64,000 nucleotides of DNA from Spirosoma spitsbergense DSM 19989 (GCF_000374085.1 NZ_KB893570.1:3155-67154), one strand, 5' to 3'; numbered from the stretch's first letter, positions 15,165 to 23,481 are shown. Notes: generated by a model not told the origin, from the sequence alone. Numbers and translations are program-made.

Positions 15165-16106
15165 GTGGAAAAACAGGCTCGTATTTATGTTGCCGGACAC
15201 CGGGGGATGGTCGGCTCAGCTATCGTTCGTAAGCTTCAGGATGAAGGTTACACTACTATTATTACCCGTACATCATCGGAGTTAGATTTACGAAATCAGG
15301 CGGCAGTTACTGATTTCTTCGATCAGGAAAATCCGGACTATGTTTTTCTGGCCGCTGCTAAAGTTGGGGGTATTTTAGCCAATAACACCTATCGTGCCGA
15401 ATTTCTGTACGATAACCTGATGATTGAGTCAAATATTATTCATAGTGCCTACAAAACAGGCGTTAAGAAGTTGTTGTTCCTTGGCTCCTCCTGTATTTAC
15501 CCAAAACTGGCTCCTCAGCCATTAAAAGAAGAGTACCTCCTGAGTGGTTATCTTGAATCGACCAACGAGCCGTACGCCATCGCTAAAATTACGGGAATCA
15601 AACTGTGCGACGCTTATCGAAGTCAGTACGGGTGTAACTTTATTTCGGCCATGCCTACCAACTTGTACGGACCGAATGATAACTATAACCTACAGGGATC
15701 TCACGTGTTACCCGCTCTCATCAGAAAGTTTCATGAGGCTAAGGTAAATGATGAGCCAACCGTTGAGGTATGGGGTACTGGTTCGCCCATGCGCGAGTTC
15801 CTGCATGCCGATGACCTTGCCGATGCGTGTTTCTTCCTGATGGAAAATTATAACGATGAGCTTTTCGTCAACATCGGTACGGGTGAAGATGTGACCATTC
15901 GTGAAGCAGCCGAGTTGATAAAGGATATTGTTGGCTTTGAAGGCGAACTACGCTGGAACACAGAAAAACCTGACGGAACCCCACGTAAGCTTATGGATGT
16001 GTCCCGTCTGCACGAAATGGGCTGGAAACACAGAACAGAACTGCGGCAGGGCCTTGAGATGACCTATCAGGATTTTCTGGCAAACGAAGTGCTTTACATT
16101 GAGTAA
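15165..16106 (+). CDS. fcl: GDP-L-fucose synthase
   Basis: 313 residues starting at GTG 15165, consistent with the family start QARIYVAGHRGMVGSAIVRK (NADPH-binding GHRGMVGSA). It is an SDR epimerase/reductase converting GDP-4-keto-6-deoxymannose to GDP-L-fucose. The catalytic region is complete: FLGSSCIYPK at about residues 107-116 and the YAIAK Tyr-Lys pair near 136-140, plus LYGPNDNY. GDP-fucose feeds fucosylated surface polysaccharides or glycoproteins. GDP-mannose dehydratase, the preceding enzyme, is not in the window. The convergent neighbour is a NeuD-like acyltransferase, so the locus may serve cell-surface glycan synthesis. A hairpin covers the stop codon. Confidence 0.95.
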   Translation: MEKQARIYVAGHRGMVGSAIVRKLQDEGYTTIITRTSSELDLRNQAAVTDFFDQENPDYVFLAAAKVGGILANNTYRAEFLYDNLMIESNIIHSAYKTGVKKLLFLGSSCIYPKLAPQPLKEEYLLSGYLESTNEPYAIAKITGIKLCDAYRSQYGCNFISAMPTNLYGPNDNYNLQGSHVLPALIRKFHEAKVNDEPTVEVWGTGSPMREFLHADDLADACFFLMENYNDELFVNIGTGEDVTIREAAELIKDIVGFEGELRWNTEKPDGTPRKLMDVSRLHEMGWKHRTELRQGLEMTYQDFLANEVLYIE

Positions 16107-16112
16107 AGCACT
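16088..16112. terminator. hairpin spanning the fcl stop codon
   Basis: AGTGCTTTAC (16088-16097) and GTAAAGCACT (16103-16112) form a perfect 10-bp stem with a 5-base loop. The TAA stop of fcl lies in the right arm. No U-tract follows, so it could be a weak terminator or a 3'-end stabiliser. Confidence 0.45.
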
Positions 16113-16164
16113 CTGCGACTCCTGCTAATTTAGGAATCGTGGTATTGCAACAGTGGCCTGTTCG

Positions 16165-16797
16165 CTACATTTTCTTTGCCGGGTTACCAAAAACGGTGGC
16201 CCCGGCTATTACGTCTTCTACTACTACGGATCCTGCTCCGATACGGGCATTTTTGCCGATTTTAACGCCGGCTATTACAGTTACGCCCGTTCCAATAAAA
16301 GCCCCTTCTTCTACTACGGCATCACTATTTAGTATACTTCCGGTTCCAACCATAACGTAGTCACTCACTTTTGCCCGGCTTTCAATGATAGCCCCGGCCT
16401 GAATGATGCAGTGCTGTCCTACCTCAGCAAAAGGATTAATAACTGCCCGGGCGGCTACTAAGTTGCCATGCCCAATCACGGCTAGTGTCGAAACGGTTGC
16501 GGTATCATGAATCGCATTGACCGGCTGTACTTTGCGCCGTTCGTTCAGTAGTTTGACCAGACGTTTACGGACACGGGTATCCCCAATGGCAACGAATGCT
16601 TCGCATTTATTCCCAACCAGCTTCAGGAAACCATCATCATCCGTTTCGCCCAGCACCGATACAGCGCCAAACTCCTGGCCATGTAATTCTTTATTGTCAT
16701 CTAACAGACCGTAAACAACAACACTATTGCGTTGAAACAGGTCTAAAGCCGTCAAGCCTAAACTTCCTGCTCCGAAAATGAGCACTGGATTTTCCAT
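16165..16797 (-). CDS. NeuD/PglD-like sugar O- or N-acyltransferase
   Basis: 210 residues. The N-terminal domain is a Rossmann-like fold (LIFGAGSLGLTALDLFQ near residues 6-22) that binds the nucleotide-sugar. The C-terminal half is a left-handed beta helix with hexapeptide repeats: NPFAEVGQHCIIQAGAIIESRAKV in parts, then GTGSILNSDAVVEEGAFIG and KIGKNARIGAGSVVVED. This architecture matches NeuD, PglD and related acetyl-CoA-dependent transferases that act on sialic acid or on UDP-4-amino-sugars. The catalytic His (NAIHDTATVS, at about residue 99) is present. Convergent with fcl; its substrate may be a surface-glycan sugar, but that is inferred from context. Confidence 0.85.
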   Translation of the reverse strand: MENPVLIFGAGSLGLTALDLFQRNSVVVYGLLDDNKELHGQEFGAVSVLGETDDDGFLKLVGNKCEAFVAIGDTRVRKRLVKLLNERRKVQPVNAIHDTATVSTLAVIGHGNLVAARAVINPFAEVGQHCIIQAGAIIESRAKVSDYVMVGTGSILNSDAVVEEGAFIGTGVTVIAGVKIGKNARIGAGSVVVEDVIAGATVFGNPAKKM

Positions 16798-16909
16798 GTA
16801 GAGTGGTTTATTAAGTCAATATGAACAAGTGCTTCCTTAGCGCTATAACCTTGTCAATTTGGTAACATTTAAATAAATCTTACGTTACAATCAGCCTGTA
16901 TTTTCGCCT

Positions 16910-17734
16910 ATGCAATTAAACACGCAATTCCGGACGATAGTACTTTCTGATATACACCTCGGTACAGCCGGATCGAAAGCGAAAGAAGCTACTGAGTTTT
17001 TACGCTACTACTCGTGTCAGAAACTGATTCTCAACGGTGATATAGTCGATGGCTGGCAATTAAAGCAATATGGCACCTGGAAGAAAAAGCATACTGCCTT
17101 TTTTAAAACAGTTTTGAAGCAAATCGTTCGTCATGACACGAAAGTTATTTACCTACGGGGTAATCACGACGATTTTCTTGACCAGATAATGCCCCTTAAA
17201 GTAGGCAAGAATTTTTCTATACGTAAAGATTATACCCTGACTTCCGGCACTAAGAAATTCTACGTCACGCACGGCGACGTTTTTGACTCGATTACTTCAC
17301 AAATGAAATGGCTGGCTTACCTGGGAGATATGGGCTACACGTTTCTGCTTTGGGTCAATAAATTTTATAACAACTACCGTAGCTGGCGCGGCTTACCATA
17401 TTACTCCCTCTCGCAACAGGTAAAATCCCGCATAAAAAAGGCCGTCAGTTATATCTCTGATTATGAACAAAAGCTAACTGAATTGGCCCGTGCCCGCCAT
17501 TGCGACGGCATCATTTGCGGGCATATCCATCAACCTGCCATTCACACCCTTGATGGTATCATTTACATGAATTCGGGCGATTGGGTAGAGTCGTTAAGTG
17601 CCTTAGTCGAAGACCATGAAGGTAACTGGAGCCTGCTTTACTACACGCCTGATTTAACGGACAATGAAACGGGCATTACGGAAAAACCAGTCGATACTAC
17701 CAAACAAATTATTGATAACGCAGTCCCGGTTTAG
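16910..17734 (+). CDS. UDP-2,3-diacylglucosamine diphosphatase-like metallophosphoesterase (LpxH family)
   Basis: 274 residues. The calcineurin-type metal motifs are all present: LSDIHLGT (residues 11-18), NGDIVDGW (near 43), LRGNHDDF (near 83), VTHGDVFDS (near 120) and GHIHQP (near 203). This matches the LpxH/LpxG-like phosphoesterases that cleave UDP-2,3-diacylglucosamine to lipid X in lipid A synthesis. Bacteroidota frequently have this longer form. It is followed after 21 bases by a glycosyltransferase on the same strand. That pairing leaves open a role in another glycolipid. Confidence 0.85.
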   Translation: MQLNTQFRTIVLSDIHLGTAGSKAKEATEFLRYYSCQKLILNGDIVDGWQLKQYGTWKKKHTAFFKTVLKQIVRHDTKVIYLRGNHDDFLDQIMPLKVGKNFSIRKDYTLTSGTKKFYVTHGDVFDSITSQMKWLAYLGDMGYTFLLWVNKFYNNYRSWRGLPYYSLSQQVKSRIKKAVSYISDYEQKLTELARARHCDGIICGHIHQPAIHTLDGIIYMNSGDWVESLSALVEDHEGNWSLLYYTPDLTDNETGITEKPVDTTKQIIDNAVPV

Positions 17735-17755
17735 GCTCATAAAACCCTTCTTGTT

Positions 17756-18901
17756 ATGCGTATTCTATTTCTGGTACAAGGTGAAGGTCGGGGGCATTTA
17801 ACACAAGCGCTGTCGCTGTCCCAAATTTTACAAACGGCAGGCCATGAAGTTACCGGTGCTATCGTTGGCGTGACGGCCGAGCGCAACATTCCTACTTTTT
17901 TCAGTGAAAAGTTCACGGCTCCGGTTATTCCCATCTTCAGCCCTGGTTTAGTGTACAACGCAGGAACCAACGCACTGGAACCCACTAAAACAACCCTACG
18001 GGCAATTCGGACTATCCGGCCCTTTTGGCGAAGTCTGAAGCAGGTACGGGCCATTATTGACAGACACCGACCCGATGTGGTGGTCAATTTCTACGAAATG
18101 CTGGGCGGGATGACGTATGCCCTACTCCGCCCATCGGTACCTATGCTATGTATTGCCCACCAGTACATGGCCTTTCACCCCGATTTTCAGCGGCCCAAAG
18201 GACAATGGTTTTATCGGCAGGCTTTTAAGTTCAACACGCTGTTAACCTGTTTTGGTGCACATGAGCTTTTGGCCTTATCGTTCGATAAACAACCTGATGC
18301 ACTTAAAAAACGTGTTCGTATCGTACCACCCCTACTCCGGAGAGAGGTCACCGAAATAAAACCGTCGGCAGGAGATTTGTTACTGGCTTATGTTACGCAG
18401 CCTGGCCTGAAAACAGAACTGCTCAATGCACACGAGCAACACCCGGAGATTCGGATGGATGGCTTTCATTCGGGGGTGAGCGTACCGGATCAGATTATTG
18501 ATGATACTCTGAGTTTTCACGCTATCGATGGCCAGCGTTTTCTGGAGTTTATGGCGCGGTGTAAAGCTATTGTTACAACGGCCGGGTTTGAGTCGGTTTG
18601 TGAAGCGGCTTATCTGGGTAAGCCTGCCCTTATGATACCACAACCGAACCACTTTGAACAGGCCTGTAATGCCATCGACGGGCAGCGTGCCGGGGTTGGA
18701 ACGGCCGCTGACCGATTCGATCTGGATCAACTCCTGGCTTACCTTCCCAACTATGACACGCACCTAAGTGAACGCTTCCGGGCCTGGCATGGACAAGGGC
18801 ACTTTATGTTCCTGGCGGCTATTAATCGGGCGGCTGCGTCGTCAAGTAGCTCATCGGGTGGATTCTTCTCGACTCGTATGCGTCATCTACTTCGTTCCTA
18901 G
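17756..18901 (+). CDS. MurG-like (GT28-type) glycosyltransferase
   Basis: 381 residues. The N-terminal GEGRGHLTQALSLSQIL (residues 9-25) is the acceptor-side glycine-rich loop of GT28-like enzymes. The C-terminal domain has AIVTTAGFESVCEAAYLGKPALMIP and QACNAIDGQRAGVG, the nucleotide-sugar side. A hydrophobic segment near residue 120-140 may attach it to the inner face of the membrane. It forms a likely two-gene unit with the LpxH-like gene, suggesting a role in glycolipid or lipid A-like assembly. A run of six serines sits near the C-terminus (AASSSSSSGG). Its last 15 bases overlap the 3' end of the convergent NAD-binding gene. The sugar donor is unknown. Confidence 0.8.
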   Translation: MRILFLVQGEGRGHLTQALSLSQILQTAGHEVTGAIVGVTAERNIPTFFSEKFTAPVIPIFSPGLVYNAGTNALEPTKTTLRAIRTIRPFWRSLKQVRAIIDRHRPDVVVNFYEMLGGMTYALLRPSVPMLCIAHQYMAFHPDFQRPKGQWFYRQAFKFNTLLTCFGAHELLALSFDKQPDALKKRVRIVPPLLRREVTEIKPSAGDLLLAYVTQPGLKTELLNAHEQHPEIRMDGFHSGVSVPDQIIDDTLSFHAIDGQRFLEFMARCKAIVTTAGFESVCEAAYLGKPALMIPQPNHFEQACNAIDGQRAGVGTAADRFDLDQLLAYLPNYDTHLSERFRAWHGQGHFMFLAAINRAAASSSSSSGGFFSTRMRHLLRS

Positions 18902-19720
18902 TTGGTAGAAGAACTGTAACGGGTCAGGATAACTAAATGTGTATTGTGTGACTTGAAGCAGTTTTTCGACACTGACAACCTTATATGGAACGGGGTGATC
19001 GGGTTGCTCAAACGTTGGTAATTGGTAATCGAAATCCGCACAGCTTTTTTGGTAGATGTCCCTCCGAAGCGGATGCTCAGGGGCTACAGCATTGAATACT
19101 CCTTCAAGGCGTTGCTGAATTAATGTGAGCAAAATACCCACCGCGTCATCCTGATGTAGATAATTAACGGGCACATCGCCACTGCTTATTGTTTTTCCAG
19201 CAATGTACTTACCCGGAATACGGTCGTACCCCATTAAACCACCGCAGCGCAGTACCGTGACAGCCTTTTTTTGTGCTAGTGCCAGCACAAGATGTTCAGC
19301 CTGAACCAGCGCAGGCGCAGCCGATTGCCCGGGTGTTGTTACGTCATCTTCAACAACAACCCGATTCAATTCCGGATAAACCGACGTTGAACTAACATAG
19401 ATAATGTGCTTTATATCCGACACATTGATGGCCTCCGTTAGTTGCTGTATTTGTTGCGGATGAAAACCTTCACCAAACTTACCCGCTTTGGGAGGTACGT
19501 TGATGACAAGTGTATCGGCATCTAATAAACTATTTAAATCACCTACGGGGGCTGGATTCAACTGTAGTTGATAGGCTTCAATACCTGCCTGATTCAAATC
19601 AAAAACTTTGCCGGAGCTGGTAGCACTACCCTTAACTTTATTACCAGTTAACTGTAGCTGTTTTGCCAGTGGCAGTCCAAGCCAGCCTAATCCAATGATG
19701 GAAACGGTTGTATCTGCCAT
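18887..19720 (-). CDS. NAD(P)-binding SDR-like protein (YeeZ type)
   Basis: 277 residues. The start VSIIGLGWLGLPLAKQL is a Rossmann dinucleotide-binding loop (GxGxxG-like), then VINVPPKAG and IIYVSSTSVYPE with a Ser-Thr typical of atypical extended SDRs. The catalytic Tyr-x3-Lys is not clear, as in YeeZ-type members with unproven activity. Cytoplasmic, no signal peptide. It precedes, or is co-transcribed with, nothing obvious: its upstream neighbours on the same strand are the sigma-factor module, 3 bases away from the 338-residue outer-membrane protein gene. It may thus be the last gene of that operon. Confidence 0.8.
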   Translation of the reverse strand: MADTTVSIIGLGWLGLPLAKQLQLTGNKVKGSATSSGKVFDLNQAGIEAYQLQLNPAPVGDLNSLLDADTLVINVPPKAGKFGEGFHPQQIQQLTEAINVSDIKHIIYVSSTSVYPELNRVVVEDDVTTPGQSAAPALVQAEHLVLALAQKKAVTVLRCGGLMGYDRIPGKYIAGKTISSGDVPVNYLHQDDAVGILLTLIQQRLEGVFNAVAPEHPLRRDIYQKSCADFDYQLPTFEQPDHPVPYKVVSVEKLLQVTQYTFSYPDPLQFFYQLGTK

Positions 19721-19723
19721 GAA

Positions 19724-20740
19724 TTAGAAACCAATTCCAAACGTGAGTGTGCGGACATCCGGTCCTTTGTCGAGCTGAAAAAGAGGATTCAGGTCATATT
19801 TCACGAAAAAATTCAGACTTTGAATCCCAATGTGTGCCATAACACCATACCGGAAATTGTTGAGGTAGTAATCCGAATGCCGTCGATCTTTGCTACCATC
19901 GGCTTCTTTTATTTTCCGATAACTATCAAGTCGGTAATTGGCATAGCCTCCTACACCTATATGGCCTACTTTCCGACCATCACTGTTGTAGAATGTAACG
20001 CGTGGAACCACCGGAACCCCGATAGTACATACAGTTAATTTGCTTTTTTGTAAATCACGGCCTGCATCGGGAAAAGCAACGGCAACGGGTCCCTTTTCAA
20101 CCACATTATTCCCCTCGAACATAAAATTATTCCAGGCTACCTCAACACCATAATAGAGCTTCAAGGACGCGTGTTTACCCCGAATGATGGTAGGCATGGC
20201 ACCCACAGATAAAGCAATGTATCGGGAGCCAAAAGGGCTTAATGCCGGGTATGTAGGATTGTCCGATTGCTGAATGAAGTTATTCAGGCCAATGCTTATG
20301 CCATAATCAAAACTGCTCTTATCCCGTCTCCGGCGTTTTGCCTGTGTGTAGGCCCGGTTGCTGCTATCCTGCCCTGCTGGCTTTGTTCTGATGGTATCGT
20401 CTTTGCTGTTGATGACAATAGTGAATCCATCTTTCTTTTGTGTCAAGACCAGTACGGTATCTTTCAGGAAACGTTCCCCATCCTGCGAAATGGCCGTTTG
20501 ACCACCCGGCACGGAATCGAGTTTCATTCCCATTTCCCGAACGATTTTATTCAGATCGTAATTCGACAATGCCTGAATACCTGCTTTATCTGGCGCATAG
20601 ATGACTAGTCGGGTACGATTAGCAAATCGAATCACCAATGAGTCTGTCGGGCTTACGGGTGCTGCGTTAACCCCTGACGTGACAACCATCAACAGCAGTG
20701 CAGTCATCGTGGCTATGGTGGTAAACAGCCTATTCATCAT
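19724..20740 (-). CDS. predicted outer-membrane beta-barrel protein of the sigma-factor module
   Basis: 338 residues. A signal peptide (TTIATMTALLLMVVTSGVNA) is followed by a region to about residue 140 with many Asp, Lys and Thr residues. From about residue 145 the sequence alternates in the way of outer-membrane strands (DYGISIGLNNFIQQ, RYIALSVGAMPTI, KLYYGVEVAWNNFMF, HIGVGGYANYRLDSY). It ends in GPDVRTLTFGIGF, with the aromatic last residue favoured by the BAM machinery. Its start codon overlaps the stop of the preceding membrane gene by 4 bases (ATGA), so the two are translationally coupled. No family recognised; probably a sigma-regulated envelope protein. Confidence 0.7.
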   Translation of the reverse strand: MMNRLFTTIATMTALLLMVVTSGVNAAPVSPTDSLVIRFANRTRLVIYAPDKAGIQALSNYDLNKIVREMGMKLDSVPGGQTAISQDGERFLKDTVLVLTQKKDGFTIVINSKDDTIRTKPAGQDSSNRAYTQAKRRRRDKSSFDYGISIGLNNFIQQSDNPTYPALSPFGSRYIALSVGAMPTIIRGKHASLKLYYGVEVAWNNFMFEGNNVVEKGPVAVAFPDAGRDLQKSKLTVCTIGVPVVPRVTFYNSDGRKVGHIGVGGYANYRLDSYRKIKEADGSKDRRHSDYYLNNFRYGVMAHIGIQSLNFFVKYDLNPLFQLDKGPDVRTLTFGIGF

Positions 20741-21648
20741 TTTTCGGATTTATCTTTTTCAAAACTTTGTTTCAGTCCGCTATAAGCACGGCCCAGTAAA
20801 CCCTGGTCCTCATTGCTGGGATTGTCGTGCCGGGCAAATACTTCACCCTGTTTGATTCGTCTGACCTGTTGCCATAGGTTGCCACTTTTGGCTTCTTTTT
20901 CAGGCTTTTCCTCATTGGTAACTACAGCAATACGTTCTTTTTTGGCGATCTGCTGAGCGGCAACCAGTGATGCGGGTTCTTCAATTGTTACCGTTAACAC
21001 ACGTTCGACCGGAGAAGCAGGTTTTACCGTATTCTCGGCTAGTCGATCTGTGTTCGTATCGACCGAATTAGTGGTTTTTAAATCTGACAGCCTCATATCG
21101 GTCAATTCAGCCTTATCCTCACGCTGTGGTATTTGAACCAGAACAGATTGCTCGTTTTCGGACGCAGAGGTCGCCTTATTTCTCCTTTGCCCTAATTGAA
21201 CGTAGGTATTAGCTGACGACTTACTCTTCTGTGGAAGCTCTACAGGCTTATTAGCGGTAGCTAAATGATTTTCTAACTCTACCTGAACCTGTTGTCCATC
21301 AGACTTTTCCTCCATTATACTTTTATTTACTGAATTTCCGTTCTGGTCCGTCACTGGCTTTTGTGGTTTACTAACGCTGGTAGCTACCTGCTCCCCCTTC
21401 TCTAGCGACTCTGAATTAGACTGTAAATACAACCAGCCAAACAGGCAGACTAATAGCAGACAGGCAGCGATTGCCATGTATCGCTGTATGGTTATGTTAG
21501 GCCAGATTACAACGCGTGCTTCTGGTTTTACCTTGCTCATTCGTGCCTGCAACCGCTCAAAACCGTCAGGGCTGGGCGATAATGATGCGTTGCCCAGTTT
21601 GCGGGCAAACAACTCATCAATCGGCTGATTCTCTTCCTGTTTTTTCAT
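20737..21648 (-). CDS. single-pass membrane protein, probable anti-sigma factor
   Basis: 303 residues. A cytoplasmic N-terminal part of about 65 residues (EENQPIDELFARKLGNASLS) is followed by one transmembrane segment (MAIAACLLLVCLFGWLYLQ, about residues 72-90). The rest is a long, charged, low-complexity periplasmic region rich in Glu, Lys, Gln and Val, likely disordered or coiled coil. Position (9 bases after an ECF sigma gene), topology and N-terminal length fit an anti-sigma factor that holds the sigma factor at the membrane. The zinc-binding HxxxCxxC motif is absent, so it is not a ZAS-type anti-sigma. The next gene overlaps by 4 bases. Confidence 0.7.
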   Translation of the reverse strand: MKKQEENQPIDELFARKLGNASLSPSPDGFERLQARMSKVKPEARVVIWPNITIQRYMAIAACLLLVCLFGWLYLQSNSESLEKGEQVATSVSKPQKPVTDQNGNSVNKSIMEEKSDGQQVQVELENHLATANKPVELPQKSKSSANTYVQLGQRRNKATSASENEQSVLVQIPQREDKAELTDMRLSDLKTTNSVDTNTDRLAENTVKPASPVERVLTVTIEEPASLVAAQQIAKKERIAVVTNEEKPEKEAKSGNLWQQVRRIKQGEVFARHDNPSNEDQGLLGRAYSGLKQSFEKDKSEK

Positions 21649-21657
21649 CGTATCGGT

Positions 21658-22236
21658 TTAACTGGCCCGCCGTTGTAGGATAGGGTCCTTTTCTATTTTC
21701 TTTAAGTTAGCCTGCAATAACAGTCTTGCCCGGCTCAGTTGGGATTTTGATGTTCCCTCCGAAATTCCCAGCATATCGGCAATTTCTGCATGATTGTACC
21801 CCTCAATCGCGTAGAGATTAAACACTGTTCGGTATCCATCGGGCAGTTGATTGACAATCCGTAATAGATCATTCTCATTTAGTGACGTATCTGCCCAGGC
21901 ATAATCTGGCTCTATCTGGATTTCTTCAATAGGTATTTCCTGCCGCCATTGTTTATTCTTCCGCAGAAACATTAGTGACTCTGTCACCATAACCCGTCTT
22001 ATCCAGCCCTCAAAACTGCCATCTTCCCGAAACTGTTGAATCTTCTCAAAAACGCGCATAAAGCCATCCAGCATGACCTCCTCGGCATCGTCTCTATTAG
22101 CACAGTAACGAGTACAAACGGCCAGCATCTTGCCCGCAAATCGTTCGTAAAGAACTTTATGAGCACGGCTTTCTCCCCGCTTCACGGCAGCTATCAACTG
22201 GGCTTCAGTCGAAAAAAAAGGGATAAGTCGAAGCAT
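21658..22236 (-). CDS. RNA polymerase ECF-type sigma factor
   Basis: 192 residues, normal for the sigma-70 ECF subfamily. Region 2 spans about residues 27-95 (AHKVLYERFAGKMLAVCTRY, DAEEVMLDGFMRVFEKIQQF) and region 4 about residues 125-178, with the helix-turn-helix YNHAEIADMLGISEGTSKSQ followed by LSRARLLLQANL. It should direct RNA polymerase to a small regulon. The anti-sigma-like membrane protein and an outer-membrane protein follow in the same operon, so the module probably reads an envelope signal. No target promoter can be assigned from the window. Confidence 0.93.
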   Translation of the reverse strand: MLRLIPFFSTEAQLIAAVKRGESRAHKVLYERFAGKMLAVCTRYCANRDDAEEVMLDGFMRVFEKIQQFREDGSFEGWIRRVMVTESLMFLRKNKQWRQEIPIEEIQIEPDYAWADTSLNENDLLRIVNQLPDGYRTVFNLYAIEGYNHAEIADMLGISEGTSKSQLSRARLLLQANLKKIEKDPILQRRAS

Positions 22237-22312
22237 AACTGTTCAGGTTCACTAGCAAGATGCAAGTTAACAGGGCCGAGGTTGCATGAGCGAAAAAAAA
22301 TATTCACATAAA

Positions 22313-22334
22313 AAAAGGGCTTTAAAGCCCTTTT
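22313..22334 (-). terminator. intrinsic terminator overlapping the DUF983 stop codon
   Basis: AAAAGGGCTTT (22313-22323) followed directly by AAAGCCCTTTT (22324-22334) is a perfect palindrome. On the minus strand the stem is followed by a run of seven T. The DUF983 TAA stop lies at its centre. It ends the respiratory operon just before the sigma-factor gene. Confidence 0.85.
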
Positions 22335-22699
22335 ACGTAATTGATACCTGCCACATAATGCAACCAGACAACGCGTGATATTCGAAAATTGATTGGAGCA
22401 ATCAGTACCATAACCGGTGCAATAATTGCTGCATACACCCAGCCTTGTGGATCATTGCCCAGATAAAATAGCAGAAAGCCTAAAACTAGGGCCACGCCCC
22501 CCGAAACGGCATAACTTACATACATAGCCCCAATAAAGTAACCTGGCTCAACTTCGTAACGCAGTCCACAATGTGGACAGAGTTCATACATGTCGTCAAA
22601 TTTCCTCAAGGAATAGAACGGGCTTTTAAATATTTTCCCTTTTCTACATCTGGGACATAGCCCGTTTAACGCGGCCTGCAATTTCGAGACGTCTTCCAT
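22322..22699 (-). CDS. DUF983 family protein (cytochrome oxidase operon)
   Basis: 125 residues from ATG 22699; a longer frame is open to 22765, but those residues overlap the upstream gene and look unlike the family. It begins with a zinc-ribbon-like part, GLCPRCRKGKIFK and ELCPHCGLRYEVEPGYF, and continues with two transmembrane segments (ISYAVSGGVALVLGFLLF-type stretch and AAIIAPVMVLIAPI). DUF983 proteins are small membrane proteins often found near cytochrome oxidase genes and are suspected assembly factors; function is not proven. The first 56 bases overlap the 3' end of the CAMC protein gene in another frame. Last gene of the operon. Confidence 0.85.
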   Translation of the reverse strand: MEDVSKLQAALNGLCPRCRKGKIFKSPFYSLRKFDDMYELCPHCGLRYEVEPGYFIGAMYVSYAVSGGVALVLGFLLFYLGNDPQGWVYAAIIAPVMVLIAPINFRISRVVWLHYVAGINYVKGL

Positions 22700-22925
22700 G
22701 CTCCTGTTTGCTATTCCGATACCACAGGTAGCCAATAGTGGCAACAATGAGATAGGGAGCCACAAATAAATATAAAATACCTAGATTAAGATTCGATGCT
22801 ACTCCACTCCGGCCATTGCTTACTGTACTCTCTACAGTTCCCCTACACATAGCACATTGGGCCATTAGGTCCGGAGTAAGTGCCAATAGGCAGATTATCA
22901 ATACCCACACTTTCCAACTTCTCAT
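22644..22925 (-). CDS. small membrane protein with CAMC motif (cytochrome oxidase operon)
   Basis: 93 residues. Signal peptide or N-terminal membrane anchor (WVLIICLLALTPDLMAQ), then CAMCRGTVESTVSNG, then a second membrane segment (LGILYLFVAPYLIVATIGYL) and a basic C-terminus. Proteins of this shape occur in cytochrome oxidase clusters of Bacteroidota, with the CAMC motif in the periplasm. Two cysteines two residues apart next to a methionine suggest copper or thiol chemistry, for example in CuA assembly with the nearby SCO protein. That is inferred. The 3' end overlaps the DUF983 start. Confidence 0.75.
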   Translation of the reverse strand: MRSWKVWVLIICLLALTPDLMAQCAMCRGTVESTVSNGRSGVASNLNLGILYLFVAPYLIVATIGYLWYRNSKQEHGRRLEIAGRVKRAMSQM

Positions 22926-22938
22926 CTCTTAAATCAGA

Positions 22939-23481
22939 TTAATGAATGTAATAAGGCTTAATCATCAAATACACAATTACCCCCGTAGTACTAACGTAAA
23001 GCCAGATTGGAAAAGCATACTTCACGGTTTGTTTATGCCTGGAAATTTGACCACTCAATGCAAAATAGACAGCTCTCAAAACAAACCATACAACAACAAC
23101 TGATAGCACAATATGCGACACCAGTAGAAAATAATACACGGGACGAATCCAACCCTGCCCACCATAAGCTGTTGACTCATTAGTCAGGTGGTATAGCACG
23201 TAACTAACCAGGAAAAGCGACCCAAGCGTAAATGCCATTAGCATTGTACGTTTGTGAGCCTCTACCTTCTTTTGCTTAATGAAATATAGCCCAGTCAGTA
23301 ACAGGACAGATGTAATGGAATTGAGAACGCCATTGATGTGCGGTAAGTACGTTGTCCAACTGCCCAGATCAACTTTTTGGCGAAGGCTCAATAAGACTGC
23401 CACCGCAATAGGAATTGCGAGGGCCAGGATATTGATAATCCGGTTCGCTTTCTGCTCCTGAACTGGTTGCAATACTTCCAT
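22939..23481 (-). CDS. DUF420 family membrane protein
   Basis: 180 residues with about five transmembrane helices (IINILALAIPIAVAVLLSLR, VLNSITSVLLLTGLYFI, TMLMAFTLGSLFLVSYVLYH, YYFLLVSHIVLSVVVVWFVL, PIWLYVSTTGVIVYLMI). DUF420 proteins are related to the CtaM/YozB group, known in Bacillus to be needed for aa3-type oxidase activity. The conserved histidines (HINGVLNS, HKRTM, YHLT, SHIVLS) are visible. It lies between the SCO gene and the CAMC gene with short spacers, so it is part of the oxidase assembly set. Confidence 0.88.
   Translation of the reverse strand: MEVLQPVQEQKANRIINILALAIPIAVAVLLSLRQKVDLGSWTTYLPHINGVLNSITSVLLLTGLYFIKQKKVEAHKRTMLMAFTLGSLFLVSYVLYHLTNESTAYGGQGWIRPVYYFLLVSHIVLSVVVVWFVLRAVYFALSGQISRHKQTVKYAFPIWLYVSTTGVIVYLMIKPYYIH

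Noticed and set aside
18822-18880. Serine-rich codon run as a possible repeat tract at the end of the glycosyltransferase
   Set aside because: Six serines with mixed codons; too short and irregular for a slippage-prone repeat.
22700-22765. 22-codon N-terminal extension of the DUF983 protein
   Set aside because: It lies wholly inside the upstream CAMC gene and is unlike the family start.
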